From positions 1 through 64,000 of the forward strand of contig CANMAW010000006.1 in the NCBI GenBank assembly GCA_947495915.1: 64,000 nucleotides of DNA, given 5' to 3'. The notes under the pieces are model-generated. The model made no database searches, was not told the DNA's origin, and was given only the letters and a program-made list of their open reading frames with translations. The translations under genes were made by a program, and so were the position numbers. This document shows, in pieces, positions 34,179 through 43,678 of the stretch. The DNA comes from Maribacter algarum (ex Lu et al. 2025) (nom. illeg.). GTDB taxonomy: Bacteria > Bacteroidota > Bacteroidia > Flavobacteriales > Flavobacteriaceae. The number at the start of each line of letters is the position of its first letter. Position 1 is the stretch's first letter.

Positions 34179-36002
34179 CTAACCTAAAGACTGCATAGCG
34201 ACCAGTTTCTTGTAAGTGCCATTTTTAGCCAATAGTTCTTCATGAGAACCTTGTTCAACAATCTTTCCTTTTTGCAATACGACAATGGTATTGGCATTTT
34301 GAATGGTTGACAAGCGATGTGCGATAACGATGGAAGTACGGTTGCGCATCATCTTCTCTAAAGCATCTTGAACAAGACGTTCACTTTCAGTGTCGAGGGC
34401 AGAAGTTGCTTCATCTAATATCATGATTGGAGGGTTTTTTAGAACCGCTCTAGCGATAGATAAGCGCTGCTTTTGACCACCACTAAGTTTATTTCCGCTA
34501 TCGCCAATATTGGTGTCATAACCATTGGGTAGTTCCGTAATAAACTCATGAGCATTAGCAATTTTTGCAGCTTCAATGATTTCCTCATCCGTTGCATTTT
34601 CCTTTCCTAAGCTAATGTTGTTTTTAACTGATTCATTAAATAAAATGGAATCTTGGGTTACCAAACCTGTCAAGTTACGCAATGACTGTTTGGTCAAGTC
34701 TTTAATATTCGTGCCATCGATTTTAATTTCTCCTGCATTCACGTCATAAAAGCGCGTCACCAAATTGGCAATCGTACTTTTACCACTACCAGACTGCCCT
34801 ACTAGTGCCACCGAATGTCCTTTTGGGACTTTTAAACTGAAATCGGTAAGCACATATTCATCTTCATATTTGAAGGAAATATTTTCTATGGTTAAAGCCG
34901 ATTCAAAATCTGTTTTAGCAATAGCATTATCAATTTCTGAAATTGGATTTTTAGTTTCTAATATTTCTAGAACTCTTTCCGCGGCTGCATTTCCTTTTTT
35001 AACGCCGTAAGATGCTTTACTGATAGATTTTGCAGGCGTAAGAATGTTATACGCTAATCCCATATAGGCAATGAATGATGCTGCATCTAGTGTTTCTTCT
35101 ACAATAACCATTTGACCACCAAACCATAATAATACACCAATGACTAAAATTCCTAAAAATTCTCCTGTTGGTGAAGCTAAGTTTTGGCGATTTAAGAGTG
35201 TATTACTAAAGTCGAAAAATCTTTTGGTAGAATTGGTGAAGGTTTTGTAAAAGCGTGACTCTGCATTAAAGGCTTTTACCACGCGAAGTCCACCTAAGGT
35301 TTCTTCAACAATCGATAAAAAATTACCTTGCTCTCTTTGAACATCATCCGATTGTTTTTTCAAAGATTTACCAATCCATGAAATAATTCCACCAGCAATG
35401 GGGATAAAGATGAAAACAAACAGTGTTAGTTTTCCGCTAATTCCAAACATGATTAGAATGGTAAATAGAATTGTCAGCGGTTCGCGAACTATCAATTCAA
35501 GTACTGATAAAAACGAGTGTTGAATTTCAAGTACGTCAGACGTTATTCGTGCAATCACATCACCCTTTCTCTTTTCAGAATAATACGATATAGGTAGCTC
35601 TGTAATTTTATGATACATTTGATTGCGAATATCTTTCAATACCCCGTTTCTCAAAAAGGTAATGAAATACATCGCCAAATAATTAAAGAGGTTTTTTAAA
35701 AGAAATAGGACTAATATTAATCCGATTACTAAAACCAAGCCTTTCATTTTGTCATCACCAGCGTACTGAGTTACATGGTACCCTAGGTAATCCATAATGT
35801 ATTCTTTAGCATTCCCTATTGTTGTGAACTCCGGAAGCTTGGTGATGGGCTTATCTTTTTCAAAAAGCACATTAAGCATCGGAATTAAGGCGGCAAAAGA
35901 TAAGGCGCTAAAAAGCGCATAAAGCACATTAAAGAAGATATTCAGGTAGCCAAATTTGGCGTAAGGTTTCGCAAAGCGAAGAATTTTTTTGAAATATTCC
36001 AT
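34179..36002 (-). CDS. ABC exporter, MsbA-like (fused permease and ATPase)
   Basis: A 607-residue half-transporter. Six transmembrane helices occupy about 15-330; the ATPase domain has Walker A VGQSGSGKST (about 385-394), signature LSGGQKQRLSIARA and Walker B IMILDEATSALD. Homology is to MsbA-type lipid or drug exporters; the true substrate is unknown. The ATG overlaps the stop of the phosphomutase gene by 1 bp (TAATG), so the two are translationally coupled. Confidence 0.9.
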   Translation of the reverse strand: MEYFKKILRFAKPYAKFGYLNIFFNVLYALFSALSFAALIPMLNVLFEKDKPITKLPEFTTIGNAKEYIMDYLGYHVTQYAGDDKMKGLVLVIGLILVLFLLKNLFNYLAMYFITFLRNGVLKDIRNQMYHKITELPISYYSEKRKGDVIARITSDVLEIQHSFLSVLELIVREPLTILFTILIMFGISGKLTLFVFIFIPIAGGIISWIGKSLKKQSDDVQREQGNFLSIVEETLGGLRVVKAFNAESRFYKTFTNSTKRFFDFSNTLLNRQNLASPTGEFLGILVIGVLLWFGGQMVIVEETLDAASFIAYMGLAYNILTPAKSISKASYGVKKGNAAAERVLEILETKNPISEIDNAIAKTDFESALTIENISFKYEDEYVLTDFSLKVPKGHSVALVGQSGSGKSTIANLVTRFYDVNAGEIKIDGTNIKDLTKQSLRNLTGLVTQDSILFNESVKNNISLGKENATDEEIIEAAKIANAHEFITELPNGYDTNIGDSGNKLSGGQKQRLSIARAVLKNPPIMILDEATSALDTESERLVQDALEKMMRNRTSIVIAHRLSTIQNANTIVVLQKGKIVEQGSHEELLAKNGTYKKLVAMQSLG

Positions 36003-37711
36003 TAACTCAATTGGAGTTCCTTTAAAATCGTGGCGATTTTAGCATCTAAGTTGGCATTCACTATTGTGAAATCTGCAGCACTTGCTAAAGTCGTATTGGT
36101 ACTGATATAGAATTTTACTTTTGGTTCTGTTCCGCTTGGTCTTGCTGCTACACGTGTACCATCTTCAGTTTCGTAAATAAGTACATTAGACTTCGGAATA
36201 TCAATGGCTTTTTCTTCACCTGTAATTACATTTGTTGAAATAGATGTATTATAATCTTCAATCCATTTTACTTTCGAACCTGCTACCGATTTTACCGGAT
36301 TTTCTTTAAAATCTATAAGCATTTGTTTAATCTCTTCTGCTCCACTTATTCCTTTTTTGGTCAATGAGACTAAATGCTCTTTATAAAAACCATAGTTTAC
36401 GTAGCAGTCTATCAAATCTTTGTAAAATGAGCTTCCGTTGGCTTTTGCTTGCGCAGCAATTTCACAGGCGAGTAGGGTAGAGGTAACCGCATCTTTATCG
36501 CGAACAAAATCACCGACCATATAGCCAAAGCTTTCTTCACCACCACCAACAAAAGTTGATTCAGGAAAATCTTTAATCATCTTACCAATCCATTTAAAAC
36601 CTGTTAATGCAGTTTTAAATTCGACACCATATGCTTTTGCCATCGACTCCATCATGGGAGTTGAAACAATGGTAGTAGCTATAAATTCATTGCCCTTGAA
36701 ACCTTCTTCTTTTTGTTTTTCTAAAAGGAATTTGGTCATCAATACCATGGCTTGATTGCCGTTTACGATTTCCATTTTACCTTCTAAATTACGTACAGCA
36801 ATACCTAATCGGTCACTATCAGGGTCGGTGCCAACTACCATATCAGCCCCAATTTCTTCTGCTTTAACAATCGCCATTGAAAGTGCTTCAGACTCTTCAG
36901 GGTTTGGTGAAACCACTGTAGGGAAAGCTCCATCTGGTTTTGCTTGTTCTTCAATGATGGTAACATTTTTATAACCAGCCCGTTTTAAAACTTCAGGAAT
37001 AGCTGTTATCGATGTGCCATGTAACGAAGTGAAAACTATTTTAAAATCATCTTTTCCCGCAGCATTAAAGCTTCCGTTTTCAACAGACTGTGTAAAAAAT
37101 GCTTCGTCTACTTCCTTATCAATCAATTCTATCAGACTTTCATCCGAAGAAAAATTAATATCCTCAAAAGATAAGGCATCGATTTCTGCAATTATTTCTC
37201 CGTCTTGTGGCGGCACAATTTGTCCTCCATCTGTCCAATATACTTTATAACCATTATATTCTGGCGGATTATGTGATGCCGTCAATACAATTCCAGCATG
37301 ACAATTCAAGTGGCGTACTGCAAATGATAATTCAGGAGTAGTTCTTAATTCAGAAAAAAGAAAAACTTTAATTCCGTTAGCAGATAATACTTCAGCTACT
37401 GTTCTTGCTAGCGTGTCGCTATTGTGACGACAATCATAAGCGATTACGACTTTGATTTCTTCGTTTGCGTACGATTTTTTCAAGTAATTGCTTAAGCCTT
37501 GCGTGCTTTTACCCAAGGTGTACTTATTAATACGGTTGGTGCCTACACCCATCATTCCTCGCATTCCACCAGTACCGAAAGCCATATTCTTGTAAAAACG
37601 GTCTTTCAATTCATCAGGGTCAGTATCAATTAGTTTTTGAACTTCTGTTTTTACATCAGTATCAAAAAAATCGGTTAACCATCCTTTGGCGGTGTTTAGA
37701 ATATCTTGCAT
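36002..37711 (-). CDS. Phospho-sugar mutase (phosphoglucomutase/phosphomannomutase family)
   Basis: A 569-residue alpha-D-phosphohexomutase. Phosphoserine loop TASHNPPEYNG with S146, metal-binding loop GTDPDSDRLG, sugar-binding GGGEESFGY and phosphate-binding RPSGTEPKVKFY are all present, in the four-domain order. It interconverts hexose 1- and 6-phosphates; Bacteroidota members may act on glucose, mannose or both. It is 27 bp downstream of a glycosyltransferase and overlaps the ABC exporter, a context of envelope glycan or lipid synthesis. Confidence 0.92.
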   Translation of the reverse strand: MQDILNTAKGWLTDFFDTDVKTEVQKLIDTDPDELKDRFYKNMAFGTGGMRGMMGVGTNRINKYTLGKSTQGLSNYLKKSYANEEIKVVIAYDCRHNSDTLARTVAEVLSANGIKVFLFSELRTTPELSFAVRHLNCHAGIVLTASHNPPEYNGYKVYWTDGGQIVPPQDGEIIAEIDALSFEDINFSSDESLIELIDKEVDEAFFTQSVENGSFNAAGKDDFKIVFTSLHGTSITAIPEVLKRAGYKNVTIIEEQAKPDGAFPTVVSPNPEESEALSMAIVKAEEIGADMVVGTDPDSDRLGIAVRNLEGKMEIVNGNQAMVLMTKFLLEKQKEEGFKGNEFIATTIVSTPMMESMAKAYGVEFKTALTGFKWIGKMIKDFPESTFVGGGEESFGYMVGDFVRDKDAVTSTLLACEIAAQAKANGSSFYKDLIDCYVNYGFYKEHLVSLTKKGISGAEEIKQMLIDFKENPVKSVAGSKVKWIEDYNTSISTNVITGEEKAIDIPKSNVLIYETEDGTRVAARPSGTEPKVKFYISTNTTLASAADFTIVNANLDAKIATILKELQLS

Positions 37712-37738
37712 ATTACGTAGTATTTTTATTTCACAAAT

Positions 37739-38713
37739 TTACGAAGAATATTGATGTTCTTTAGAAGCAACATTTATTTCTTCAGAGATAGAGTATCGGG
37801 CTTCATTTTTTCTGGTGCGGGTAATCATTTCTCCTAAAAACCCTGCTAGAAAGAGCTGTGAGCCCATAATCATTGCGGTTAGCGAAATGAAAAACTGTGG
37901 TCTGTCTGTAATTAATCTACCTGTTTTATTGATAAATAATTTGTCAATACCTAAATAAATGGCAAACCCAAAACCAATAATAAACATCAAGACCCCTAAG
38001 GCACCAAATAAATGCATGGGACGCTTTCCAAATTTAGAAACGAACCAAATGGTAATTAAGTCTAAAAAACCATTAATAAATCGTTCCATTCCAAATTTAG
38101 TATTACCATATTTACGTGCTTGATGCTGTACTATTTTTTCACCGATTTTTGAGAATCCAGCGTTTTTTGATAATACTGGAATATAGCGATGCATTTCTCC
38201 AGAAACTTCAATTCCTTTTACAACTCTTTTATTGTAAGCTTTAAGGCCACAGTTAAAATCATGCAACTTTACACCCGAAGTTCTTCGCGCTGCCCAGTTA
38301 AACAATTTTGAAGGCATGTTTTTGAAGATCACTGAATCGTATCTTTTTTTCTTCCAGCCCGAAATCAAATCATAACCTTCTTTTTGAATCAAGTTATAAA
38401 GTTCAGGTATTTCTTCGGGGTTATCTTGCAGGTCAGCATCCATGGTAATGACTACATCGCCTTGTACGGCTTTAAATCCCGCATGAAGGGCTTGAGATTT
38501 GCCAAAATTACGTTGAAACCGTATGCCTTTTACAGACTGGTTTTCTGAAGCGAGTTCAGAAATGACGTGCCACGAGTTATCGGTGCTGCCATCATCAATG
38601 AAAAGAATTTCGTAATCATAGGCATTGGCTTGCATTACAGATACAATCCAATCATGTAGTTCTTTTAGTGATTCTTCTTCATTAAGTAAAGGAATTACTA
38701 TCGATATGTTCAT
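37739..38713 (-). CDS. Family 2 glycosyltransferase, DPM1/GtrB-like
   Basis: A 324-residue membrane-bound glycosyltransferase. The GT-A domain (1-220) has FIDDGSTDNSW and the DxD motif MDADLQDNPEEIPEL. Two C-terminal transmembrane helices (about 238-262 and 275-300) match polyprenyl-phosphate glycosyltransferases of the GtrB/ArnC type. It probably transfers a sugar to undecaprenyl phosphate for envelope modification. It is followed by the phosphomutase gene. Confidence 0.9.
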   Translation of the reverse strand: MNISIVIPLLNEEESLKELHDWIVSVMQANAYDYEILFIDDGSTDNSWHVISELASENQSVKGIRFQRNFGKSQALHAGFKAVQGDVVITMDADLQDNPEEIPELYNLIQKEGYDLISGWKKKRYDSVIFKNMPSKLFNWAARRTSGVKLHDFNCGLKAYNKRVVKGIEVSGEMHRYIPVLSKNAGFSKIGEKIVQHQARKYGNTKFGMERFINGFLDLITIWFVSKFGKRPMHLFGALGVLMFIIGFGFAIYLGIDKLFINKTGRLITDRPQFFISLTAMIMGSQLFLAGFLGEMITRTRKNEARYSISEEINVASKEHQYSS

Positions 38714-38748
38714 GCTGTACTTCTGGTTATCTTGTCAAAAGTACGAAC

Positions 38749-39279
38749 TTAGAAGGTATCCTCCTGCTTTTTTAAAGCAAGAGCCGGAATTATTGACCCA
38801 AGAAACCCGAGAATGATTGAAAAAATCATGTATCCACCGATTTGAATAGGAATATTAGGGTCTTTTTGACCTTCCATTCTTTTGGCTATATCGTCTTCTG
38901 ACATTCCCGCCTCTCGCATAGAACTAACGGCAAAATTAATGGCTTTCTCTTGCAAATCAGGGTCTATTACCTCTGACATAACAAAACTAAAAAGTACGCC
39001 AATAATTCCAGAGATAAGTGATAAGCCTACTCCCAGTTTAAGACCTTGACTTACTGACATAAGTCCGTTATTACCTTTTTTAAACTCTTTCATCGCGTAA
39101 ATAGATCCGAATACTACAAGTACAAGGCCAATTAATACGGTGATAAGAATACGTTGTAAATCCACTTGATAGTGAAGATCTTGAGAATAAAGCATAAGAT
39201 TAAAAATGATACCAATCACGCCAAGAATGATCCCATATTTAAGTGCTATTTTTCCTGTATTTGGTTGATTACTTTCCAT
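38749..39279 (-). CDS. DUF4199 domain membrane protein
   Basis: A 176-residue protein with four predicted transmembrane helices: about 13-30, 43-62, 80-105 and 150-170. It fits DUF4199, a family common in Bacteroidota (IALKYGIILGVIGIIFNLMLY at the start, GLMSVSQGLKLGVGLSLISGIIGVLFS in the middle). Function unknown. It lies 35 bp upstream of the glycosyltransferase gene on the same strand, a frequent flavobacterial arrangement, and is probably cotranscribed with it. Confidence 0.82.
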   Translation of the reverse strand: MESNQPNTGKIALKYGIILGVIGIIFNLMLYSQDLHYQVDLQRILITVLIGLVLVVFGSIYAMKEFKKGNNGLMSVSQGLKLGVGLSLISGIIGVLFSFVMSEVIDPDLQEKAINFAVSSMREAGMSEDDIAKRMEGQKDPNIPIQIGGYMIFSIILGFLGSIIPALALKKQEDTF

Positions 39280-39383
39280 ATGAATGTTGTTTTAGAGGTT
39301 GTTACTTGTTTAGTTGCAAAACAATGCATTTTGTTACAGGTTTCACTATTATTTTTTTTGATTTTCTTTTTGTAATTAATAAT

Positions 39384-39413
39384 TGTGAATTAAATAAAAA
39401 TAACTAAATTTGC
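39384..39413 (+). promoter_or_regulatory. Promoter of rpmE2
   Basis: A -33-like TTGTG (39384-39388) and a -7 element TAAATTTG (39406-39413), with 19 bp between TTG and the -7 element. The leader to the ATG at 39465 is about 45 bases and may allow regulation, but no structure is obvious. Confidence 0.65.
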
Positions 39414-39464
39414 AGGCTTAAAATGAGTGCCTGTCGGAATGGGTGCGTAAAATTTTATTAAAAG

Positions 39465-39776
39465 ATGAAAAAAGGTATACATCCTGAAAATTATAGATTA
39501 GTTGCGTTTAAAGACATGTCAAATGATGAAGTGTTTTTAACGAAGTCTACTGCTGACACTAAAGAAACTTTAGAAGTTGATGGTGTTGAGTATCCATTAG
39601 TAAAACTTGAAATTTCAAGAACATCTCATCCGTTTTATACTGGTAAGGCGAAGTTCTTAGATACTGCTGGTAGAATTGATAAGTTCAAAAGCAAGTACGA
39701 TAAATTCAAGAAGAAAGCTGCTCCTGCTGCTGAGAAGGCTGCTGAAGCTCCTAAGTCTGAGGCTGAAAAGAAATAG
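39465..39776 (+). CDS. rpmE2: 50S ribosomal protein L31 type B
   Basis: A 103-residue L31 of the zinc-independent type [21 protein letters not shown], then [30 protein letters not shown]. No CxxC zinc motif is present. The C-terminal 20 residues are an Ala/Lys/Glu tail ([12 protein letters not shown]) beyond the usual end near 83, as in many flavobacteria. A single-gene unit with its own promoter and strong terminator. Confidence 0.95.
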   Translation: MKKGIHPENYRLVAFKDMSNDEVFLTKSTADTKETLEVDGVEYPLVKLEISRTSHPFYTGKAKFLDTAGRIDKFKSKYDKFKKKAAPAAEKAAEAPKSEAEKK

Positions 39777-39804
39777 ACAACTTCTTGTAGATAATATTTA
39801 CCAT

Positions 39805-39838
39805 ACGCCTCTGATACTTAGTATCGGAGGCGTTTTTT
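39805..39838 (+). terminator. Intrinsic terminator after rpmE2
   Basis: ACGCCTCTGATAC (39805-39817) pairs with GTATCGGAGGCGT (39821-39833) with one G.T pair, followed by TTTTT. Confidence 0.9.
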
Positions 39839-39863
39839 ATTAATTTTGTTTCAAATTAATTTC

Positions 39864-41039
39864 ATGAACTACATTCTTTTTGATGGCCCAGTGCGTGAAG
39901 CCTTGCTTCCGTTTACGTTTACAAGACCTGTGGCTGATATTCGTATCGGTATTTTGACTATTCGCGAAAAATGGGAAAAATATTTAGGGTATACAACCAC
40001 TACTATAACAGAAGAATACTTATCAGAAAAGTATCCGATGGTAGAAATGGAAGAGAATATTCTCATTAATGCATCTTTTACGCCCAATGCAGCCTTGGTA
40101 GCCTTAGTAAAAGAACTTAAAGGCAATGAAGCTATTTTTTATGGCGAAGATGTTATTGCTTTTTATTCGAAAGATTCACAAGATGATATTGATTTCTCAA
40201 AGTTTAAACAAATAGAATATAACGGCGAGGTACTTCGTATTGAGAATACTTGGGATATTTTTTCAAAAAATCAAGAAGCGATTCAAGCAGATTTTGATTT
40301 TATTACTGAAGGAAGAACAAGTCAGCCTATTTCGAAAACCAATAATTTAATCAACGGCGATAATATATTTTTAGAGGAAGGTGCACAAGTCGAATTTAGT
40401 ATTCTGAACGCAACTGACGGACCTATTTATATCGGAAAAAATGCCCAAATTTGGGAAGGTAGTTTAATTCGTGGTGCTTTTGCTTTGTGTGATAATGCCG
40501 TAGTGAAAATGGGAGGGAAGATGTATGGTGCGACGACCATAGGCCCTTTTTCAAAGGTTTGCGGTGAAGTTAGTAATTCGGTCATTTTCGGTTATTCGAG
40601 TAAAGGGCATGAGGGTTATTTAGGAAATGCTGTTTTAGGAGAGTGGTGTAATATTGGTGCGGATTCGAATAATTCGAACTTGAAAAATAATTATGCCAAA
40701 GTACGTATCTGGAATTACGCTACCGAAAGTTTTGATAAAACCGGATTACAGTTTTGTGGCCTAATGATGGGTGATCATAGTAAAACAGCCATAAACACGA
40801 TGTTTAATACAGGCACTGTAATTGGTGTAAATTGTAACATTTACGTTCCTGGTTTTCCTAGAAATTTTGTGCCAAGTTTTAGTTGGGGTGGTGCTACTGG
40901 TTTTTCTAGCTATTTGCCCAAGAAGGCTTTTGATGTAGCCAAAGTAATGATGGCCCGTCGTCAAGTAGAATTTAATGACGTAGAAGCTCGAATTTTAGAA
41001 CATGTTTTTGAAATTACTAAGAAGTGGAGAAAGTACTAG
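39864..41039 (+). CDS. GlmU-family protein (nucleotidyltransferase-like with left-handed beta-helix)
   Basis: From the ATG at 39864 the protein has 391 residues; six earlier codons are also open but look untranslated. The N-terminal half (MNYILFDGPVREALLPFTFTRP) is like a shortened sugar nucleotidyltransferase, without the usual GGxGTRL glycine loop. The C-terminal half (about 170-370) has hexapeptide repeats forming a left-handed beta-helix (IYIGKNAQIWEGSLIRG, VCGEVSNSVIFGYSSKGHEGYLG). This family is conserved next to L31 in Bacteroidota; the substrate is unknown and nucleotidyltransferase activity is doubtful. Confidence 0.82.
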   Translation: MNYILFDGPVREALLPFTFTRPVADIRIGILTIREKWEKYLGYTTTTITEEYLSEKYPMVEMEENILINASFTPNAALVALVKELKGNEAIFYGEDVIAFYSKDSQDDIDFSKFKQIEYNGEVLRIENTWDIFSKNQEAIQADFDFITEGRTSQPISKTNNLINGDNIFLEEGAQVEFSILNATDGPIYIGKNAQIWEGSLIRGAFALCDNAVVKMGGKMYGATTIGPFSKVCGEVSNSVIFGYSSKGHEGYLGNAVLGEWCNIGADSNNSNLKNNYAKVRIWNYATESFDKTGLQFCGLMMGDHSKTAINTMFNTGTVIGVNCNIYVPGFPRNFVPSFSWGGATGFSSYLPKKAFDVAKVMMARRQVEFNDVEARILEHVFEITKKWRKY

Positions 41040-41085
41040 AAGTCAATTTTTACGATTCGTATTAATAGATTAAGACGCAAGAAGA

Positions 41086-42432
41086 ATGATGAAAAAGAAA
41101 GTCGCATTTTATACATTAGGTTGTAAACTCAATTTTTCAGAGACTTCTACGATTGCTAGAGGCTTTCAAAATGAAGGATTTGAGCGTGTAGATTTTTCTG
41201 AAAATGCAGATATGTATGTGATTAATACATGTTCAGTAACAGAAAATGCCGATAAGCGATTTAAGTCCATAGTAAAACAGGCCCAAAAAGTGAACCCTGA
41301 TGCTTTTGTTGCTGCCATTGGTTGTTATGCGCAATTAAAACCTGAAGAGTTGGTTGCGGTCGATGGGGTTGATTTGGTTTTAGGAGCTACAGAAAAGTTT
41401 AATATTACCGAATATGTGAACGATTTATTCGCACACCCAGAACGTAGTAGGGGTGGAGGAGAAATTCATTCGTGTGAAATAGAAGATGCTGATTTTTATG
41501 TTGGCAGTTATGCAATCGGTGATCGAACACGTGCATTTTTAAAAGTTCAAGATGGTTGTGATTATAAGTGTACCTATTGTACCATACCGTTGGCACGAGG
41601 AATTTCTAGAAGTGATACTCTTGATAATGTTTTGAAAAATGCTGCGGAAATTGCTGCTCAGAATATTAAGGAGATTGTTTTAACAGGAGTTAATATTGGA
41701 GACTATGGAAAAGGAGAATTCGGCAACAAAAAACATCAGCATACTTTTTTAGCCCTAGTTAAAGCTTTAGATCAAGTGGATGGTGTACACCGCTTACGAA
41801 TTTCATCTATTGAACCGAATCTTCTTAAGAATGAAACGATTGATTTTGTAGCGCAAAGCAATTCTTTCGTGCCGCACTTTCATATTCCTTTACAGAGCGG
41901 AAGTGATGCGATTTTAAAGGCAATGCGTAGAAGGTATATGAGTCATTTATATGTTGATCGCGTTAAGCGTATTAAAGAAGTTATGGCGCATGCTTGTATT
42001 GGGGTTGATGTTATCGTAGGTTTTCCTGGGGAAACTGACGCGCATTTTCTAGAAACCTATCATTTTTTAAATGAACTTGACATTTCATACTTACATGTAT
42101 TTACATACTCTGAACGTGATAATACAGAAGCTGCGACTATGGAAGGTGTAGTACCGAAGAATGTTCGAAGTAAACGAAGTAAAATGCTTCGAGGCTTGTC
42201 AGTAAAAAAGCGCCGTGCTTTTTATGAAAGTCAATTAGGGGCTAACAGAAAAGTATTATTTGAAGGAGAGAATAAAGAGGGGTACATTCATGGCTTTACC
42301 GAAAACTATGTAAAAGTAAAGACCCCTTGGAATCCTGAATTGGTTAATACTATTCACCATATTGAACTTACTGAAATTGATGAAGATGGCTTAGTGAGGT
42401 TTAATTTTGTTGCCAACCAAGTAGAAATTTGA
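41086..42432 (+). CDS. mtaB: tRNA t6A37 C2-methylthiotransferase MtaB
   Basis: A 448-residue radical-SAM methylthiotransferase converting t6A37 to ms2t6A37 in tRNA. The UPF0004 domain has cysteines in LGCKLN (C13), NTCSVTE and IGCYAQ; the radical SAM cluster motif is CDYKCTYC; a TRAM-like region follows at the end. About residues 115-125 contain a short insert, HPERSRGGG, encoded by what looks like a decayed palindromic repeat (41433-41456); it falls in a loop between domains. Two start codons are adjacent (MM). A terminator shared with the convergent GNAT gene follows. Confidence 0.93.
   Translation: MMKKKVAFYTLGCKLNFSETSTIARGFQNEGFERVDFSENADMYVINTCSVTENADKRFKSIVKQAQKVNPDAFVAAIGCYAQLKPEELVAVDGVDLVLGATEKFNITEYVNDLFAHPERSRGGGEIHSCEIEDADFYVGSYAIGDRTRAFLKVQDGCDYKCTYCTIPLARGISRSDTLDNVLKNAAEIAAQNIKEIVLTGVNIGDYGKGEFGNKKHQHTFLALVKALDQVDGVHRLRISSIEPNLLKNETIDFVAQSNSFVPHFHIPLQSGSDAILKAMRRRYMSHLYVDRVKRIKEVMAHACIGVDVIVGFPGETDAHFLETYHFLNELDISYLHVFTYSERDNTEAATMEGVVPKNVRSKRSKMLRGLSVKKRRAFYESQLGANRKVLFEGENKEGYIHGFTENYVKVKTPWNPELVNTIHHIELTEIDEDGLVRFNFVANQVEI
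41433..41456. repeat. Probable palindromic repeat remnant inside mtaB
   Basis: CACCCAGAACGTAGTAGGGGTG resembles the dispersed bacterial repeat that encodes HPERSRR-type peptides and has complementary ends (CACCC/GGGTG). It is in frame and adds about nine residues to MtaB. Confidence 0.4.
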
Positions 42433-42435
42433 CAT

Positions 42436-42466
42436 AAAAAAACCTCCTGAAAAGGAGGTTAAATTT
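42436..42466. terminator. Bidirectional terminator between mtaB and GNAT gene
   Basis: AACCTCCT (42441-42448) pairs with AGGAGGTT (42453-42460) around a GAAA loop; a T run follows on the plus strand (42464-42468) and on the minus strand (42440-42436). Confidence 0.85.
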
Positions 42467-42471
42467 TTGCA

Positions 42472-42506
42472 CAAAAAAAACCTGTTAGATTCTAATTCCT
42501 ACAGGT
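42472..42506 (-). terminator. Terminator overlapping the GNAT stop codon
   Basis: On the minus strand ACCTGT (42506-42501) pairs with ACAGGT (42485-42480), followed by a run of eight T. The second arm overlaps the stop codon, so the gene ends within its own terminator. Confidence 0.6.
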
Positions 42507-42778
42507 AACATTTCTTTGTACTGTCTGTTTTTTCTTAGAAAACCAGCAATCTGCGGGCTTGTAGGTACAACTCTAAGATTTTGATCTTGAATGTGATGTA
42601 AAACGGATTTGATAAAATCCTCTTTGAAATCTGTTTTAGTGATTCCTTCTGGAATAACTAATTTTGTTAAAAAGACTTTACGCTCTTGAGATGAATACTC
42701 AATTTTAGCTAATTGTCCTTCAACACTAGTTTCAAATTGTCTCAAAAAACTGTTGTCTTTAATTTCTACTGCATTCAT
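42485..42778 (-). CDS. Small GNAT-like N-acetyltransferase family protein
   Basis: A 97-residue protein of the short YjdJ/CG acetyltransferase class. The N-terminus FLRQFETSVEGQLAKIEYSSQERKVFLTKLVIPEG and the end LRVVPTSPQIAGFLRKNRQYKEMLP match the family's strand and the 'yixxhpey' ending. The acetyl-CoA loop (normally Q/RxxGxA) is degenerate here, ITKTDFKEDF, so catalytic activity is doubtful. It is a single gene, convergent with mtaB. Confidence 0.72.
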   Translation of the reverse strand: MNAVEIKDNSFLRQFETSVEGQLAKIEYSSQERKVFLTKLVIPEGITKTDFKEDFIKSVLHHIQDQNLRVVPTSPQIAGFLRKNRQYKEMLPVGIRI

Positions 42779-42945
42779 ATAGTTTAATTTTAAAGTTGGT
42801 CTTTAGACAAAAAAATTACGACGTTCTCTTAATCGTAATTTTATATACTTTTGTTGTAAAGAATGTTTAGGGCTTTTAAAAAAAGCAGAAAGTAAAAATA
42901 GTGAAAAAAAAGCACAAAACCTAGAAAAACCCAAGCTTACGAACT

Positions 42946-43608
42946 ATGAGTACTTCGAAAATACATGTCTATCTAATGCCAGGCATGGCGGCAAATCCTT
43001 CCATATTCAAGCATATACAGCTTCCTGAGGGTCAATTTGAACAGCATCTGTTAGAGTGGTTTGTTCCTGAAAAAAATATGACTATTTCTGATTATGCAAA
43101 AATAATGTGTGAAAAAGTGGTTCATGATAATCCGGTGCTAATAGGGGTTTCATTCGGCGGCATGTTGGTACAAGAAATGGCTCGCCATATTAAAACAAGA
43201 AAAGTATTGGTGGTTTCTAGCGTTAAGCATGAGTCAGAATTACCGAAACGCATGATTTTTGCCAAGTATACCAAAATACATAAATTATTACCTACAGGTT
43301 TGGTAAATAATGTGGAGCTTTTAGCAAAATATGCTTTTGGTGATAGCACTAGTAAGCGTTTAGAGTTGTATGAAGAATACCTTTCTATTCGTGATAAATA
43401 CTACCTAGATTGGGCTATTGATCAAATTGTTAATTGGAAATCTGCACACGTACCTGATGCCATGGTGCACATTCATGGGGAGAAAGACAATGTTTTTCCT
43501 ATCGGAAACATTAAAAATTGTATTCCGGTTAAAAACGGTACGCATACGATGATTATTCATAGAGCTAAGTGGTTTAATGAAAATTTACCTACAATTATTT
43601 TAGAATAA
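42946..43608 (+). CDS. Alpha/beta hydrolase
   Basis: A 220-residue cytoplasmic alpha/beta hydrolase. The nucleophile elbow is GVSFGG with S69; an acid is likely Asp in HGEKDNVFP and the histidine is H200 in GTHTMI. The oxyanion loop is MPGMAANP near the N-terminus. No substrate can be given. It is followed by a lytic transglycosylase gene with its own promoter. Confidence 0.85.
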   Translation: MSTSKIHVYLMPGMAANPSIFKHIQLPEGQFEQHLLEWFVPEKNMTISDYAKIMCEKVVHDNPVLIGVSFGGMLVQEMARHIKTRKVLVVSSVKHESELPKRMIFAKYTKIHKLLPTGLVNNVELLAKYAFGDSTSKRLELYEEYLSIRDKYYLDWAIDQIVNWKSAHVPDAMVHIHGEKDNVFPIGNIKNCIPVKNGTHTMIIHRAKWFNENLPTIILE

Positions 43609-43646
43609 TTGAGTTCTATTTAAGACTCCATTTTAAAAGAGTTCAA

Positions 43647-43654
43647 TACCTTTG
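43647..43654 (+). promoter_or_regulatory. -7 promoter element of the lytic transglycosylase gene
   Basis: TACCTTTG fits TAnnTTTG. A possible upstream TTG start (43652-43654) lies inside it, which argues that translation begins at the ATG at 43679. Confidence 0.65.
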
Positions 43655-43678
43655 AGTAACCCGTTAAATCAAAATGCT

